From Streptomyces sp. NBRC 110028 (GTDB lineage Bacteria; Actinomycetota; Actinomycetes; Streptomycetales; Streptomycetaceae): a DNA stretch of 64,000 nt. Of this stretch, positions 54,333 through 63,207 are shown piece by piece. Position 1 is the stretch's first letter, and each line of letters opens with the position of its first letter. The notes under the pieces were generated by a model that ran no database searches, had not been told where the DNA came from, and saw nothing but the letters and a program-made list of their open reading frames with translations. The DNA lies in assembly GCF_001417735.1 (NCBI RefSeq), contig NZ_BBUZ01000025.1, positions 1-64,000 on the forward strand, in the 5' to 3' direction. Both the position numbers and the translations under genes were made by a program.

Positions 54333-55619
54333 TTAGGCATCGCGGTCCAGGGCGCGCTCCACCAGGGCTGGGGCTGCGCCTGTGTAGGTGGTGGGGTCCA
54401 GCAGCTCGCGGAGGCGGTCCGGCGGGAGCACGTCCGACAGGGCCTCGGACAGCGGCCTGTCATCCCGCGCCGCTTCCGTCAGCATCCGCTTCGCCCCCGC
54501 CCGGCCCAGCGCCGGGGCAAGCGCGGCGATGAGGCGTTCGCTGACGATCAGCCCGTCCGTCAGCGACAGGTTCGCGGCCATGCGCTCGGGGAAGACCCGC
54601 AGGCCGGAAGCGAGTTCCGCGGCGTCCCCGGCGGCGCCGCCCGCGAGCCGCAGCAGGTCCCGCAGCGGCTGCCACTCCGCGTGCCACGCCCCGCCGGGGC
54701 GTTCGTCCTCGGCGGCGAGGGAGCCGAGCAGGGTGGCGGCGAGCCCGGGGGCCTGGCGGGCGGCGGAGGCGATGAGGGTGGCGCGCACGGGGTTGGATTT
54801 GTGCGGCATCGCGGACGAGCCGCCGCCCGTGCCCTCCGCCACCTCACCGATCTCCGTACGGGACAACACCAGCACATCGGCCGCCATCTTGCCCAGCGCG
54901 CCAGTGGTGAAAGCCAGCGCGGACGCCAGGTCGGCGATGGGCGTGCGCAGGGTGTGCCACGGCAGGTCGGGTTCGGCGAGCCCGGTCTCCGCCGCGAAGC
55001 GGGCCAGCAGCGGGATGCCGTCGTCGAAGGCGGCCAACGTGCCCGCCGCGCCGCCCAGTTGGGCCACCGGGCGCAGCCCCGCGAGCCGGGCGCGGGCGTC
55101 GAGGACCACGGCACGCCAGCCCGCCGCCTTGAGGCCGAAGGTGGTGGGGACGGCGTGCTGGGTGAGGGTGCGGCCCGGCATGGGGGTGGCGCGGTGGGCG
55201 GCGGCGAGCCGCGCCAGCTCCGCCGCCGTACGGTCGAGGTCGGCGGTGATCAGCGGCAGGGTGCGGGCGGCGACCAGCATGGTGGCGGTGTCCAGGATGT
55301 CCTGGCTGGTGGCGCCCCGGTGGACGTACGCCGCGGCGTCGCCGTCGTCGCGGGCCACCGCCGCGGTGAGGTCGGCGACCAGCGGGATGACGGGGTTGCC
55401 GCCGGAGCGGGCCCGCCGGGCGAGGTCGTGCACGTCGTACAGCCCGGCGCGGGCCGCGCCCGTCACCGCGGCCGCCGCGTCGGCCGGGGCCAGCGCCCGG
55501 GCGAGGGCGGCCTCGGCGTCGAGCATGGCCTGGAGGAACGCCGTATCGCCGGTGGCGTCCTCGGCCGCGGATCCGGCCCGTACGGGGGCCAGCAGCCCCG
55601 CGTCGTCACCTGAACTCAA
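54333..55619 (-). CDS. pcaB: 3-carboxy-cis,cis-muconate cycloisomerase
   Basis: This 428-residue member of the fumarase/aspartase superfamily has the signature GGSSAMPHKSNPVRA and the early TSQDILDTATML. It converts carboxymuconate to the carboxymuconolactone. The TTG at 55617-55619 is chosen because MSSGDDAGLLAPVRAG matches the family N-terminus and GGGAGAG lies 10 bp upstream; the gene thus overlaps pcaG by 14 bp. A TTG start overlapping the previous gene suggests coupled, reduced initiation. Confidence 0.92.
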   Translation of the reverse strand: MSSGDDAGLLAPVRAGSAAEDATGDTAFLQAMLDAEAALARALAPADAAAAVTGAARAGLYDVHDLARRARSGGNPVIPLVADLTAAVARDDGDAAAYVHRGATSQDILDTATMLVAARTLPLITADLDRTAAELARLAAAHRATPMPGRTLTQHAVPTTFGLKAAGWRAVVLDARARLAGLRPVAQLGGAAGTLAAFDDGIPLLARFAAETGLAEPDLPWHTLRTPIADLASALAFTTGALGKMAADVLVLSRTEIGEVAEGTGGGSSAMPHKSNPVRATLIASAARQAPGLAATLLGSLAAEDERPGGAWHAEWQPLRDLLRLAGGAAGDAAELASGLRVFPERMAANLSLTDGLIVSERLIAALAPALGRAGAKRMLTEAARDDRPLSEALSDVLPPDRLRELLDPTTYTGAAPALVERALDRDA

Positions 55620-56187
55620 GGAAAACCGTCTCTCCCTCACCCTGCAGGCGGATGTCGAAGCGGTACGTCCCCGGCTGCGGCTCAGCCGTCGCCACCAGGG
55701 TCTCCCGGTGCGCCGGATCCAGCGCGGCGAGGAGCGGGTCGGAGGCGTGGGCCTGGCCGTCCTCGGGGAAGTACAGGCGGGTGTAGAGGTGGTGCAGCAG
55801 CCCGCGGGCGTGGACGCACACGCTGATGTAGGGGGCCGGGGCGGGGGCGCCGGGGCGGAGCGTACGGGCCGTCCAGTGGCCGTCGGCGTCGGTGGCTATG
55901 CGGCCGAAGCCGGTGAAGTCGACACCGTTGCGCCCGGCGAAGCCGCCGGTCACCGGGTCGCGGCGCATCGATCCGGGCGCGCCGGACAGCGAGCCGTCCG
56001 GGCCCGCCTGCCACAGCTCGATCAGGGCGTCCGGGACGGGCGCGCCCGCCCCGTCGTGGACCCGGCCGTGCACGGTGATGGTGCCGGGATGGCCCACGGG
56101 GGCGAGGTCGCCGCCGCCGGGGAAGGGGAGCGCATAGCCGTAGAAGGGGCCGACGGTGTGGGAGGGGGTGGGGGAGAGCTGGGTCAT
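55606..56187 (-). CDS. pcaG: Protocatechuate 3,4-dioxygenase alpha subunit
   Basis: This 193-residue intradiol dioxygenase alpha subunit (TPSHTVGPFYGYALPF near the N-terminus, LIELWQAGPDGS, LYFPEDGQAH) lacks the iron ligands found in the beta subunit, as expected. It pairs with PcaH to cleave protocatechuate between its hydroxyl groups. Its ATG overlaps the pcaH stop (TGATG). Confidence 0.95.
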   Translation of the reverse strand: MTQLSPTPSHTVGPFYGYALPFPGGGDLAPVGHPGTITVHGRVHDGAGAPVPDALIELWQAGPDGSLSGAPGSMRRDPVTGGFAGRNGVDFTGFGRIATDADGHWTARTLRPGAPAPAPYISVCVHARGLLHHLYTRLYFPEDGQAHASDPLLAALDPAHRETLVATAEPQPGTYRFDIRLQGEGETVFLEFR

Positions 56188-56954
56188 CAGCGGCCTTCCT
56201 CGATCCAGGTGGCCGACGGCCCGTCCAGCACGATGTCCCAGCGGTAGCCCAGCGACCACTCCGGCTGGGACAGCCCGTGGTCGTAGGTGGCCACCAGCCG
56301 CTGCCGCGCCGATTCGTCCGTGACGGACTGCAGGATCGGGTCGTAGGCGAAGAGCGGGTCGCCAGGGAAGTACATCTGGGTGACGAGGCGCTGGGTGAAC
56401 GCCGTACCGAAGAGGGAGAAGTGGAGGTGCGCGGGGCGCCACGCGTTCTCGTGGTTGCGCCATGGATAGGCGCCGGGCTTGATGGTGGTGAAGCGGTACG
56501 AGCCGTCGTCGCCGGTCAAGGTGCGTCCGACGCCGGTGAAGTGGGGGTCCAGCGGCGCCGGGTGCTGGTCGCGGAGGTGGGCGTAGCGGCCGGCCGCGTT
56601 GGCCTGCCACAGCTCGATGAGCTGGCCGCGCACCGGCCGTCCGTGGCTGTCCAGCAGCCGCCCGGAGACGGTGATGCGCTCGCCGAGCGGTTCGCCCTGG
56701 TGCTGGATGGTGAGGTCGTTGTCGATGTCGGTGATGTCGGTGTGGCCGAAGACGGGCGTGTGCAGCTCGACGGTCTCGGGGTCGCCCTGCACCGCGACCA
56801 GCGGCTGCTTGGGGTGGCGCAGCAGGCTGCTGCGGTACGGCGCGAAGTCGCGCGCGGGGTGGTCGGCGGCCGGGGCGCCGTCGGCGCGCGCCTTGTCGTA
56901 CGCGGCGCGGCTGCCGGCGAGTTCGCGGTCGATGTCGGCTTGTGTGAGTGTCAT
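56187..56954 (-). CDS. pcaH: Protocatechuate 3,4-dioxygenase beta subunit
   Basis: This 255-residue catalytic subunit holds the Fe(III) site. The candidate ligand tyrosines are in WQANAAGRY and PGAYPWRNH, and the histidines are in RPAHLHFS. It opens the ring of protocatechuate to 3-carboxymuconate. It lies 14 bp after pcaF and overlaps pcaG. Confidence 0.95.
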   Translation of the reverse strand: MTLTQADIDRELAGSRAAYDKARADGAPAADHPARDFAPYRSSLLRHPKQPLVAVQGDPETVELHTPVFGHTDITDIDNDLTIQHQGEPLGERITVSGRLLDSHGRPVRGQLIELWQANAAGRYAHLRDQHPAPLDPHFTGVGRTLTGDDGSYRFTTIKPGAYPWRNHENAWRPAHLHFSLFGTAFTQRLVTQMYFPGDPLFAYDPILQSVTDESARQRLVATYDHGLSQPEWSLGYRWDIVLDGPSATWIEEGR

Positions 56955-56968
56955 GGGGAGCGTGCGCC

Positions 56969-58159
56969 TTACCTTTCGAGGACGAGGGCGAGGCCCTGCC
57001 CGACGCCGATGCACAGGGTTGCCACGCCCGTGCCCGAGCCGACCGCGGCGAGCTGGTGGGCGACGGCGCCGGTGAGGCGGGCGCCGGAGGCGCCGAGGGG
57101 GTGGCCGATGGCGATGGCGCCGCCGCGCGGGTTGACGATGGCGGGGTCGAGGCCGGGCCATTCGGCGAGGCAGCCGAGCGCCTGGGCGGCGAAGGCCTCG
57201 TTCAGCTCCAGGGTGGTCAGGCCGTCGAAGCCACGGCCCGCCTTGGCCAGCGCGCGGCGTACGGCCTCGACGGGGCCGAGACCGAAGTACTGCGGTTCGA
57301 TGCCGGTGACGGCGGAGGCGCCGATGCGGGCCAGGGGCTCGCGTCCGGTGGCCTTCAGGCCCTCGTCGTCGACGAGGAGGAGGGCCGCGGCGCCGTCGTT
57401 GAGCGGGGAGGAGTTGCCCGCGGTGACGGTGCCGCCCGGCGTGCGGAAGGCGGGCTTGAGCTTGGCCAGCGCCTCCATCGACGTCGTGTCGCGGATGGTT
57501 TCGTCGCGGAGCAGATCGGTGTCCGGGTACGGCAGCACCTCGGCCTCGTACGCGCCGTCCTTCCATGCCCGCGCCGCCTTCTCGTGGCTGGCGAGCGCGA
57601 AGGCGTCCTGCGCCTCGCGGGTGATGCGGTGCTTGTCGGCGATCAGCTCGGCGCCCTCGCCGAGGGCGACGGTCCACTCGGGCGGCATGTCGGGGTTGGT
57701 CATGCGCCAGCCGAGGGTGGTGGAGTACATCTGCTGGTGCCCGGCGGGGAAGGCGCGCTCCGGTTTCTGCAGCACCCAGGGGGCGCGCGACATGGATTCC
57801 ACGCCGCCCGCGAGTGCGATGTGCGCGTCGCCGGTGGCGATGGCGCGGGCGGCCTGGAGCACGGCCTCCAGACCGGAGGCGCACAGCCGGTTGACGGTCG
57901 CGCCGGGCACGCTGACCGGGAGCCCGGCCAGCAGGACGGCCATGCGGGCCACGTCGCGGTTCTCCTCGCCCGCGCCGTTGGCGTTGCCGAAGTAGACGTC
58001 ATCGATACGGGCCGGGTCGAGCGCGGGCGTACGGGCGACCAGGCCGCGGACGACGTGGGCGGCGAGGTCGTCCGGGCGCACGCCCGCGAGCGCGCCGCCG
58101 TAACGGCCGATCGGCGTGCGGACGGCGTCGACGATGTAGACGTCACGCAGGGCGTTCAT
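56969..58159 (-). CDS. pcaF: 3-oxoadipyl-CoA thiolase
   Basis: This 396-residue thiolase has the nucleophilic Cys in NRLCASGLEA, the His in AIGHPLGASG and the second Cys in CIGVGQG. It splits 3-oxoadipyl-CoA into succinyl-CoA and acetyl-CoA, the last pathway step. Its start touches the pcaJ stop (one-base overlap). Confidence 0.95.
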   Translation of the reverse strand: MNALRDVYIVDAVRTPIGRYGGALAGVRPDDLAAHVVRGLVARTPALDPARIDDVYFGNANGAGEENRDVARMAVLLAGLPVSVPGATVNRLCASGLEAVLQAARAIATGDAHIALAGGVESMSRAPWVLQKPERAFPAGHQQMYSTTLGWRMTNPDMPPEWTVALGEGAELIADKHRITREAQDAFALASHEKAARAWKDGAYEAEVLPYPDTDLLRDETIRDTTSMEALAKLKPAFRTPGGTVTAGNSSPLNDGAAALLLVDDEGLKATGREPLARIGASAVTGIEPQYFGLGPVEAVRRALAKAGRGFDGLTTLELNEAFAAQALGCLAEWPGLDPAIVNPRGGAIAIGHPLGASGARLTGAVAHQLAAVGSGTGVATLCIGVGQGLALVLER

Positions 58160-58932
58160 CAGGCTTCCTTCCCGGCGGCCTTGAGCGCGCGCAGCGCCGC
58201 CAGTTCGTCGGGGGTCGGCGGCTCGGTGGTGCCCACGGTCTCGGCGACCGTCAGTTCCCAGCCGGTGGCGGCCCGCACCTGCTCCACGGTGACGCCCGGG
58301 TGGAGTTCGGTGAGCACCAGTTCGGCGGTGGCCGGGTCGGGGCGCAGGATGCCGAGGTCGGTGATGACGGCGACGGGGCCCGCGCCGGGCATGCCGAGCT
58401 TGGTGCGGTCGCCGGGGCCGCTGCCGTGGCCCATGGTGGTGACGAAGTCGAGTTGCCGCACGAAGTTGCGGGTGGTGTGGCGCAGCACTATCAGCACCCG
58501 GCCGCAGTTGGAGGCGATCTCGGGGGCGCCGCCCGCGCCGGGCAGGCGGCCCTCGGGCTTGTCCGGGCCGCGGTCCACGACGGTGGTGTTGATGTTGGCG
58601 TATGCGTCGACCTGGGCGGCGCCGAGGAAGCCGACGTCGATCCGGCCGCCTTGCAGCCAGTAGTTGAACATCTCGGGCACGGGGACGACGGAGTCGGCGG
58701 TCTCGGCGAGTTCGCCGTCGCCGATGGACAGCGGGAGCCGGGTCGGCTTGGAGCCGATGGTGCCGGATTCGTAGATGAGGACCAGGCCGGGGTTGACGGT
58801 GGCGCGGGCGAGGTTGGCGGCGGTGCTGGGCAGGCCGATGCCGACGAAGCAGGTCCTGGCTCCGGCGAGGGCGCGGGCGGCGTTGACCTCCATCAGCTCG
58901 TCGCGGGTGAAGCCGGCGGGGGTTTCGGTCAT
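58159..58932 (-). CDS. pcaJ: 3-oxoadipate CoA-transferase subunit B
   Basis: This 257-residue beta subunit of the CoA-transferase family has the catalytic Glu in LIYESGTIG. It moves CoA from succinyl-CoA to 3-oxoadipate with PcaI. Its ATG overlaps the pcaI stop (ATGA). Confidence 0.94.
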   Translation of the reverse strand: MTETPAGFTRDELMEVNAARALAGARTCFVGIGLPSTAANLARATVNPGLVLIYESGTIGSKPTRLPLSIGDGELAETADSVVPVPEMFNYWLQGGRIDVGFLGAAQVDAYANINTTVVDRGPDKPEGRLPGAGGAPEIASNCGRVLIVLRHTTRNFVRQLDFVTTMGHGSGPGDRTKLGMPGAGPVAVITDLGILRPDPATAELVLTELHPGVTVEQVRAATGWELTVAETVGTTEPPTPDELAALRALKAAGKEA

Positions 58933-59759
58933 CGGATGGCCGCCTCTTCGTCGAGTCCGGTACGCACGTTCTCCTCGATCCACCGGGTGAACGTCTCGCG
59001 GTCCCGGGCGATCGGGTCCCATGCCTGGTAGAAGGCGTTGTCGCGGACCGAGTACCCGGTGGCGTAGGAGGGGTGGGCGCCGTCGGGGACGACGCAGACC
59101 GCGTCGATCACCCAGGTCGGCAGGACGATCCCGCCGGGGCGTGGCTGCAGTTCCTCGACGATCTCCTCGACGGTCACCAGCACTCGCCCGGCGGCGAGCG
59201 CGGCTTCCTTCTGCACTCCGGTCAGCCCCCACAGCTGGACGTTGCCCGCGCGGTCGGCCTGCTGGGCGTGGATGACGGTGACGTCGGGGTTGAGTGCGGC
59301 GACGGCGGCCAGTTCCTCGCCGGTGAAGGGGCAGGTGATGGTGGAGATGGTGTCCGTGCGGGCCGGGATGTCGCTGCCCCGGTAGCCGCGCAGCACGGCG
59401 AACGGCAGTTTGGACGCGCCCGCCACATAGCGGTTGGCCATGCCCGCGTGGCTGTGTTCGTCCAGCTCCAGGGGCCGGGGCCAGCCGTTTTCGACGGCGT
59501 CGCGGAAGCGGTGCAGAGAGCCGACGCCGGGGTTGCCGCCCCAGGAGAAGACCAGCTTGCGGACGAGTCCGGCGCCGATCAGCTGGTCGTAGACGACGTC
59601 GGGGGTCATACGGACGAGGGTGAGGTCGGTGATGCCCTGGCGGATGACCTCGTGCGCGGCGGCGTACGGGATCAGGTGGGTGAAACCCTCCATCGCGACG
59701 GTGTCCCCGTCGTGGATGAGGCCCGCCACGGCGTCGTGCAGGCTTCGAATCTCGGCCAT
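58929..59759 (-). CDS. pcaI: 3-oxoadipate CoA-transferase subunit A
   Basis: This 276-residue alpha subunit (GDTVAMEGFTHLIPYAAAHEVIRQG, the SWGGNPGVGSLHRF glycine motif, IHAQQADRAGNVQLWG) is the first gene of the pca operon. GGAG lies about 6 bp before the ATG at 59757-59759. It is divergent from pcaV with operator-like repeats between them. Confidence 0.94.
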   Translation of the reverse strand: MAEIRSLHDAVAGLIHDGDTVAMEGFTHLIPYAAAHEVIRQGITDLTLVRMTPDVVYDQLIGAGLVRKLVFSWGGNPGVGSLHRFRDAVENGWPRPLELDEHSHAGMANRYVAGASKLPFAVLRGYRGSDIPARTDTISTITCPFTGEELAAVAALNPDVTVIHAQQADRAGNVQLWGLTGVQKEAALAAGRVLVTVEEIVEELQPRPGGIVLPTWVIDAVCVVPDGAHPSYATGYSVRDNAFYQAWDPIARDRETFTRWIEENVRTGLDEEAAIR

Positions 59760-59807
59760 CGTCACTCCGCGGTGATCGCACACGTTCGCACGCCGTTTTC
59801 GGAATGC

Positions 59808-59819
59808 TCAGTGTACTGA
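59808..59819. promoter_or_regulatory. Probable PcaV box at the pca operon promoter
   Basis: TCAGTGTACTGA is a near-perfect palindrome about 50 bp upstream of pcaI. Its core TCAGTGTAC recurs at 59928-59936, next to pcaV. Confidence 0.5.
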
Positions 59820-59927
59820 CTATTTTCCTGCCGATTCCGAACACTCCCATCGCTGGATGTGCTCGTCAAGGGAGTCTAGGGCGAATGTTCGCCGCTCGAC
59901 ACTGGTCCTTCCACAGGGCAGAATCGT

Positions 59928-59937
59928 TCAGTGTACA
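59928..59937. promoter_or_regulatory. Second TCAGTGTAC motif, at the pcaV promoter
   Basis: TCAGTGTACA, preceded by GAATCGT, parallels the GAATGC-TCAGTGTAC context of the first site. It lies about 35 bp before pcaV, suggesting autoregulation. Confidence 0.5.
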
Positions 59938-59969
59938 AACCAAACGCTCCGAACAGGGGAGGTCAGGGC

Positions 59970-60407
59970 ATGGGCGCGGTCGACCTCAACACTCACCCCG
60001 GGCATCTGGCCCGTCGCCTCCAGCAGGCGCATTCGCTGCTGTGGGGCGCGATGGTCTCCGAGGAGACGACCTCGCCGCAGTTCGCGGTGCTCAACGCGCT
60101 GGTCGAGAAGCCGGACATCGACCAGCGCACCCTGAGCGAACACGTCCATCTGGACCGCTCCACGATCGCCGACGTGGTCGCCCGGCTCGGCCGCCGCGGG
60201 CTGCTGGAGCGGGTCCGCGACCCGCGCGACGGGCGCCGCAACGTCCTCAAGCTGACCGACGAGGGCGTGCGGCTGCACCGGAAGCTGGTGACACGGACGG
60301 CGCGCATGAACCGGGTGTTCCTGGCCCCGCTGGACGACGACGAGCGGGAGCTGCTGCTCCGGCTGATCGGGCGGGTGGCGGACGCGGCGGAGGAACTGCG
60401 GTCGTAG
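59970..60407 (+). CDS. pcaV: PcaV, MarR-family repressor of the pca genes
   Basis: This 145-residue MarR-family regulator is very similar to Streptomyces coelicolor PcaV, which represses the pca operon and is released by protocatechuate. Conserved segments include VDLNTHPGHLARRLQQAH, TSPQFAVLNALV, LDRSTIADVVARLGRRGLLERV and RDPRDGRRNVLKLT (wing). GGGGAGG precedes the ATG at 59970. It is divergent from pcaI, the usual arrangement. Confidence 0.93.
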   Translation: MGAVDLNTHPGHLARRLQQAHSLLWGAMVSEETTSPQFAVLNALVEKPDIDQRTLSEHVHLDRSTIADVVARLGRRGLLERVRDPRDGRRNVLKLTDEGVRLHRKLVTRTARMNRVFLAPLDDDERELLLRLIGRVADAAEELRS

Positions 60408-60458
60408 GCGTGTCCGCAAAGTCCCGCCAGTGCCGACCCGGCGCCTGGGATGACGGAC

Positions 60459-61247
60459 TCAGCGGGTCCCGATCACCACCGTCGCCTCCCGCTCCTCGCA
60501 CACCGCCACGCGCGGGACCAGCCCGTCAGCGGCGACGATGCCGAGCGCGCGCGACGCCTGCCGCTCGCTCGTCTCGAACAGCAGGCTGCCGCCCGGCGCC
60601 AGCCACTCCGGTGCCCCGGCGGTCACCCGGCGCAGCACGTCCAGCCCGTCCGCACCCCCGTCCAGTGCCACCCGCGCCTCGTGGATCCGCGCCTCCGGTG
60701 GCAGCAGCCCGACCTCCTCGGTGGGGACGTACGGCACGTTGGCCAGCAGCACATCGACCCGGCCGCGCAGCGCGGCGGGCAGCGGCTCGTACAGATCGCC
60801 CTCGTACACCCTGCCGCCCGCGGGCTCCACGTTGCGGCGGGCGCAGCGCACCGCGGCCGGGTCGATATCGGCCGCGTACCACTCGGCCCGGCCCCCCAGC
60901 TCCGCCACCAGCGCGGCCCCCAACGCGCCCGATCCGCAGCACAGATCCACCACCACCGCCCCGGCCCGCGCCAGCGCGGCCGCCCGCTCGACCAGGAACT
61001 CGGTACGTCGGCGCGGCACGAACACCCCGGCGTCGACGGATATCCGCAGCCCCCGGAAATCCGCCCAGCCCAGAACGTGTTCCAGCGGAAGCCCGGCGGC
61101 GCGCCGGTCCACCATGGCGTCCGTCTCTGCGGCGCTACGAGCGGTGCTGAGGATCAGCCGCGCCTCGTCCTCGGCGAACACGCACCCGGCGGCGCGGAGC
61201 CTGGTGACGACGGTGGAAAAGCTGATGAGCGAAGGTGCTGCTGACAT
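60459..61247 (-). CDS. Putative protein N5-glutamine methyltransferase (PrmC/HemK-like)
   Basis: This 262-residue SAM methyltransferase resembles PrmC. It has the N-terminal helical domain (LPLEHVLGWADFRGLRISVDAGVFVPRRRTE), motif I (VVDLCCGSGALGAAL) and the catalytic NPPY-equivalent, which reads NVPYVP here. Actinobacteria carry this second HemK-like protein in addition to the true PrmC; its substrate is unproven. It is convergent with pcaV. Confidence 0.85.
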   Translation of the reverse strand: MSAAPSLISFSTVVTRLRAAGCVFAEDEARLILSTARSAAETDAMVDRRAAGLPLEHVLGWADFRGLRISVDAGVFVPRRRTEFLVERAAALARAGAVVVDLCCGSGALGAALVAELGGRAEWYAADIDPAAVRCARRNVEPAGGRVYEGDLYEPLPAALRGRVDVLLANVPYVPTEEVGLLPPEARIHEARVALDGGADGLDVLRRVTAGAPEWLAPGGSLLFETSERQASRALGIVAADGLVPRVAVCEEREATVVIGTR

Positions 61248-61390
61248 GGAAGCCGGAAGCCTTTCGGAATCCCTGAGGACGCTCCCGACGGTCAGCTATC
61301 CCGCGTATGCGCGGCCCTGAGGTGAGAGCACCCAGCCTGAACTGGCGTTGATGGGTCTCACCTCCTCGGTGCGCACGGGTGACCGCCACA

Positions 61391-62239
61391 TTACCCGATC
61401 AGCGCCCTCCGGGCTTCGTGGATCAGGCGGTGGGCGTCGGCGCCGAAGACGGCGGATTCGCGGAGGGCGTTCCAGGCGCGCAGGTAGAGGGCGATGCTGT
61501 CGGCTTCGTTGATCCAGAGTTCCGCGTGCCAGTCCTCGACGAGCACCAGCCGCTCGTCGTGGATCCAGAAGCCATTCGCTGGTTGGATCTTCAAGGGCGC
61601 GGCGAACGGGACGATCCCCAGCTCGACCGTGTCCAGGCCGATGACGCTCATGAGCCGGTCGAGCTGGGCGGCGAGCACCGGCGGCGGGCAGACGCGAGCA
61701 CGCAGCGCCCCTTCCCACATGATGATGTGGTACCGCTTGCGCGAGTTGTACAGCCCTTCCTGGCGCTTCACCCGGGCACGGACTGCGGCCTCAGTGTCTG
61801 ATGGGGACTTGTGCAGGGCTGCGTTCTGGGCGAAAACGGCTCGTGCGTAGTCGGGCGTCTGGAGCATGCCCACCACGACACAGTTTTGCCAGCCGCGCAG
61901 AGTGGTCGAGCGCTGATGCTCGGCGTTGATGGTGTCCTGAACGGGCTTGTGTCCGGCGGCCAGTTGGCGGCGCCACGACCGGATGTGGGACTCCAGTCCG
62001 TTGAACCGGGAGAGCAGTTCCTCGGCGGCTTCCGGCTGGTCGGTTGCAGTGGCCCAGGCGCGCAGGTCCTCGGCTGTCGCTGTCTGGCGCCCGTTCTCCA
62101 GCTTGTAGATCTTGGAGTGCGGCCAGCCCAGGCGCTCGGCGAGTTGGGTACCGGTGAGCCGACCTCCAGGGCATGACGCGCGCAGCTCCCGAAGCCGCGC
62201 TCCTAGGGCCACTCGTGCCTGCTGAAAGTCAGTGCTCAC
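61391..62239 (-). CDS. XRE-family regulator, DUF5753 type
   Basis: This 282-residue protein has an N-terminal helix-turn-helix (LTGTQLAERLGWPHSKIYKLENGRQ, about residues 28-52) and a C-terminal DUF5753 domain (GMLQTPDYARAVF, ARVKRQEGLY, LDRLMSVIGLDTVELGIVPF). Such regulators in Streptomyces pair with small DUF397/DUF6879-type partners and often affect development. It lies 21 bp downstream of the DUF6879 gene and is probably co-transcribed. Confidence 0.88.
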   Translation of the reverse strand: MSTDFQQARVALGARLRELRASCPGGRLTGTQLAERLGWPHSKIYKLENGRQTATAEDLRAWATATDQPEAAEELLSRFNGLESHIRSWRRQLAAGHKPVQDTINAEHQRSTTLRGWQNCVVVGMLQTPDYARAVFAQNAALHKSPSDTEAAVRARVKRQEGLYNSRKRYHIIMWEGALRARVCPPPVLAAQLDRLMSVIGLDTVELGIVPFAAPLKIQPANGFWIHDERLVLVEDWHAELWINEADSIALYLRAWNALRESAVFGADAHRLIHEARRALIG

Positions 62240-62260
62240 CGGTCACACGGTACGTGCAAT

Positions 62261-63007
62261 CTACGTAGGGAGTCCCGCCGCGAAGGTGTCGTACCGGACG
62301 GCGTAGTGCCATGCCGCGTCACGTACCTGGAGGTAGCGGTTGACCGCCACCGGTTCGGTGATCACTTCGACGTTGAGCAGATTGTCGTCGTCATCGAAGT
62401 TGAGGAGAGCGACCAGCCGGGAGTCGAAGACCCAGAAGTCCTCGGCGGGCAGCCGCAGGCGGTCGGCGTCGGTGCGCCACAGGTTGCGGATGTCCTCTCC
62501 CACGGCGCAGTTCCGCTTGGCGCTGTAGAGAAGATAGCGCTGACCGATCGTGGCCGGATCGTCCACGATGCGCACTCGCTCGACCCGCTTGCCCTGCTGC
62601 GTTTGGTCACGGATCGTGGTGAAGAATGGATGGTAGAGGTCCAGCGGAGCCTCGCCCGTCTCGACGAACGCCTGGTAGCCGGGCGCCGCTTCATCACTCG
62701 CGAACCGGCGTCGGGTCTCCAGACGCCAGGCGGTGTGCTCGAAGTTCTCGAAGAGCTTGCCGAATTCCTCGAGGTCGATAGTGCGCGGCGTGCGAGTGAC
62801 CTCCTTGGGGCCGAAGTCGACCAGCAGTTCGCGTGGCACCACGATCGGCGTCTCGCCCTCTCCCAGGTGTTGGAGCTGGGCAACGTCCTCGGGGTCGGTA
62901 AGCGGTGTTCCGTGGATGACGATCTCTCCGCTGTCCAAGTCCTCGTGCACGGCGGGGCAGCCCACAATGTCCGAACCCGTGCCGTTGAAGCGCAGTCGAC
63001 GCGCCAT
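62261..63007 (-). CDS. DUF6879 family protein with N-terminal extension
   Basis: The first 65 or so residues of this 248-residue protein (ARRLRFNGTGSDIVGCPAVHEDLDSGE, LLVDFGPKE) resemble a small stand-alone Streptomyces protein. From about residue 75 (LEEFGKLFENFEHTAWRLETRRRF) it is a DUF6879 domain with DFWVFDSRLVALLNFDDDDN. The domain is a partner of DUF5753-type XRE regulators, of unknown biochemical role. GGAAGGA lies about 8 bp before the ATG. The fusion of the two parts is my inference. Confidence 0.7.
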   Translation of the reverse strand: MARRLRFNGTGSDIVGCPAVHEDLDSGEIVIHGTPLTDPEDVAQLQHLGEGETPIVVPRELLVDFGPKEVTRTPRTIDLEEFGKLFENFEHTAWRLETRRRFASDEAAPGYQAFVETGEAPLDLYHPFFTTIRDQTQQGKRVERVRIVDDPATIGQRYLLYSAKRNCAVGEDIRNLWRTDADRLRLPAEDFWVFDSRLVALLNFDDDDNLLNVEVITEPVAVNRYLQVRDAAWHYAVRYDTFAAGLPT

Positions 63008-63099
63008 GATCACGTCCTTCCTTGTTGATCTGGACACTCCGAGCATGTCGCATCCGTGGGCGCACTCGGTAGTGATCCGCTGACCCTGTGTGAGATCAA

Positions 63100-63140
63100 T
63101 CGAGAACATCCCGCTCGGTGTCGAGAACATTCGAGAACAT
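63100..63140. promoter_or_regulatory. Three TCGAGAACAT direct repeats
   Basis: Copies lie at 63100-63109, 63121-63130 and 63131-63140, i.e. start-to-start spacings of 21 and 10 bp, between the divergent DUF6879 gene and the next small gene. Spacing near the helical turn suits cooperative binding, probably by the adjacent XRE regulator. Confidence 0.55.
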
Positions 63141-63207
63141 CGCCTCGCACCCCGCAGCCCCCTCTCCCTAATGTCCCGTTCACGCAGAAACGCGGGAGAG
63201 GTGACCG

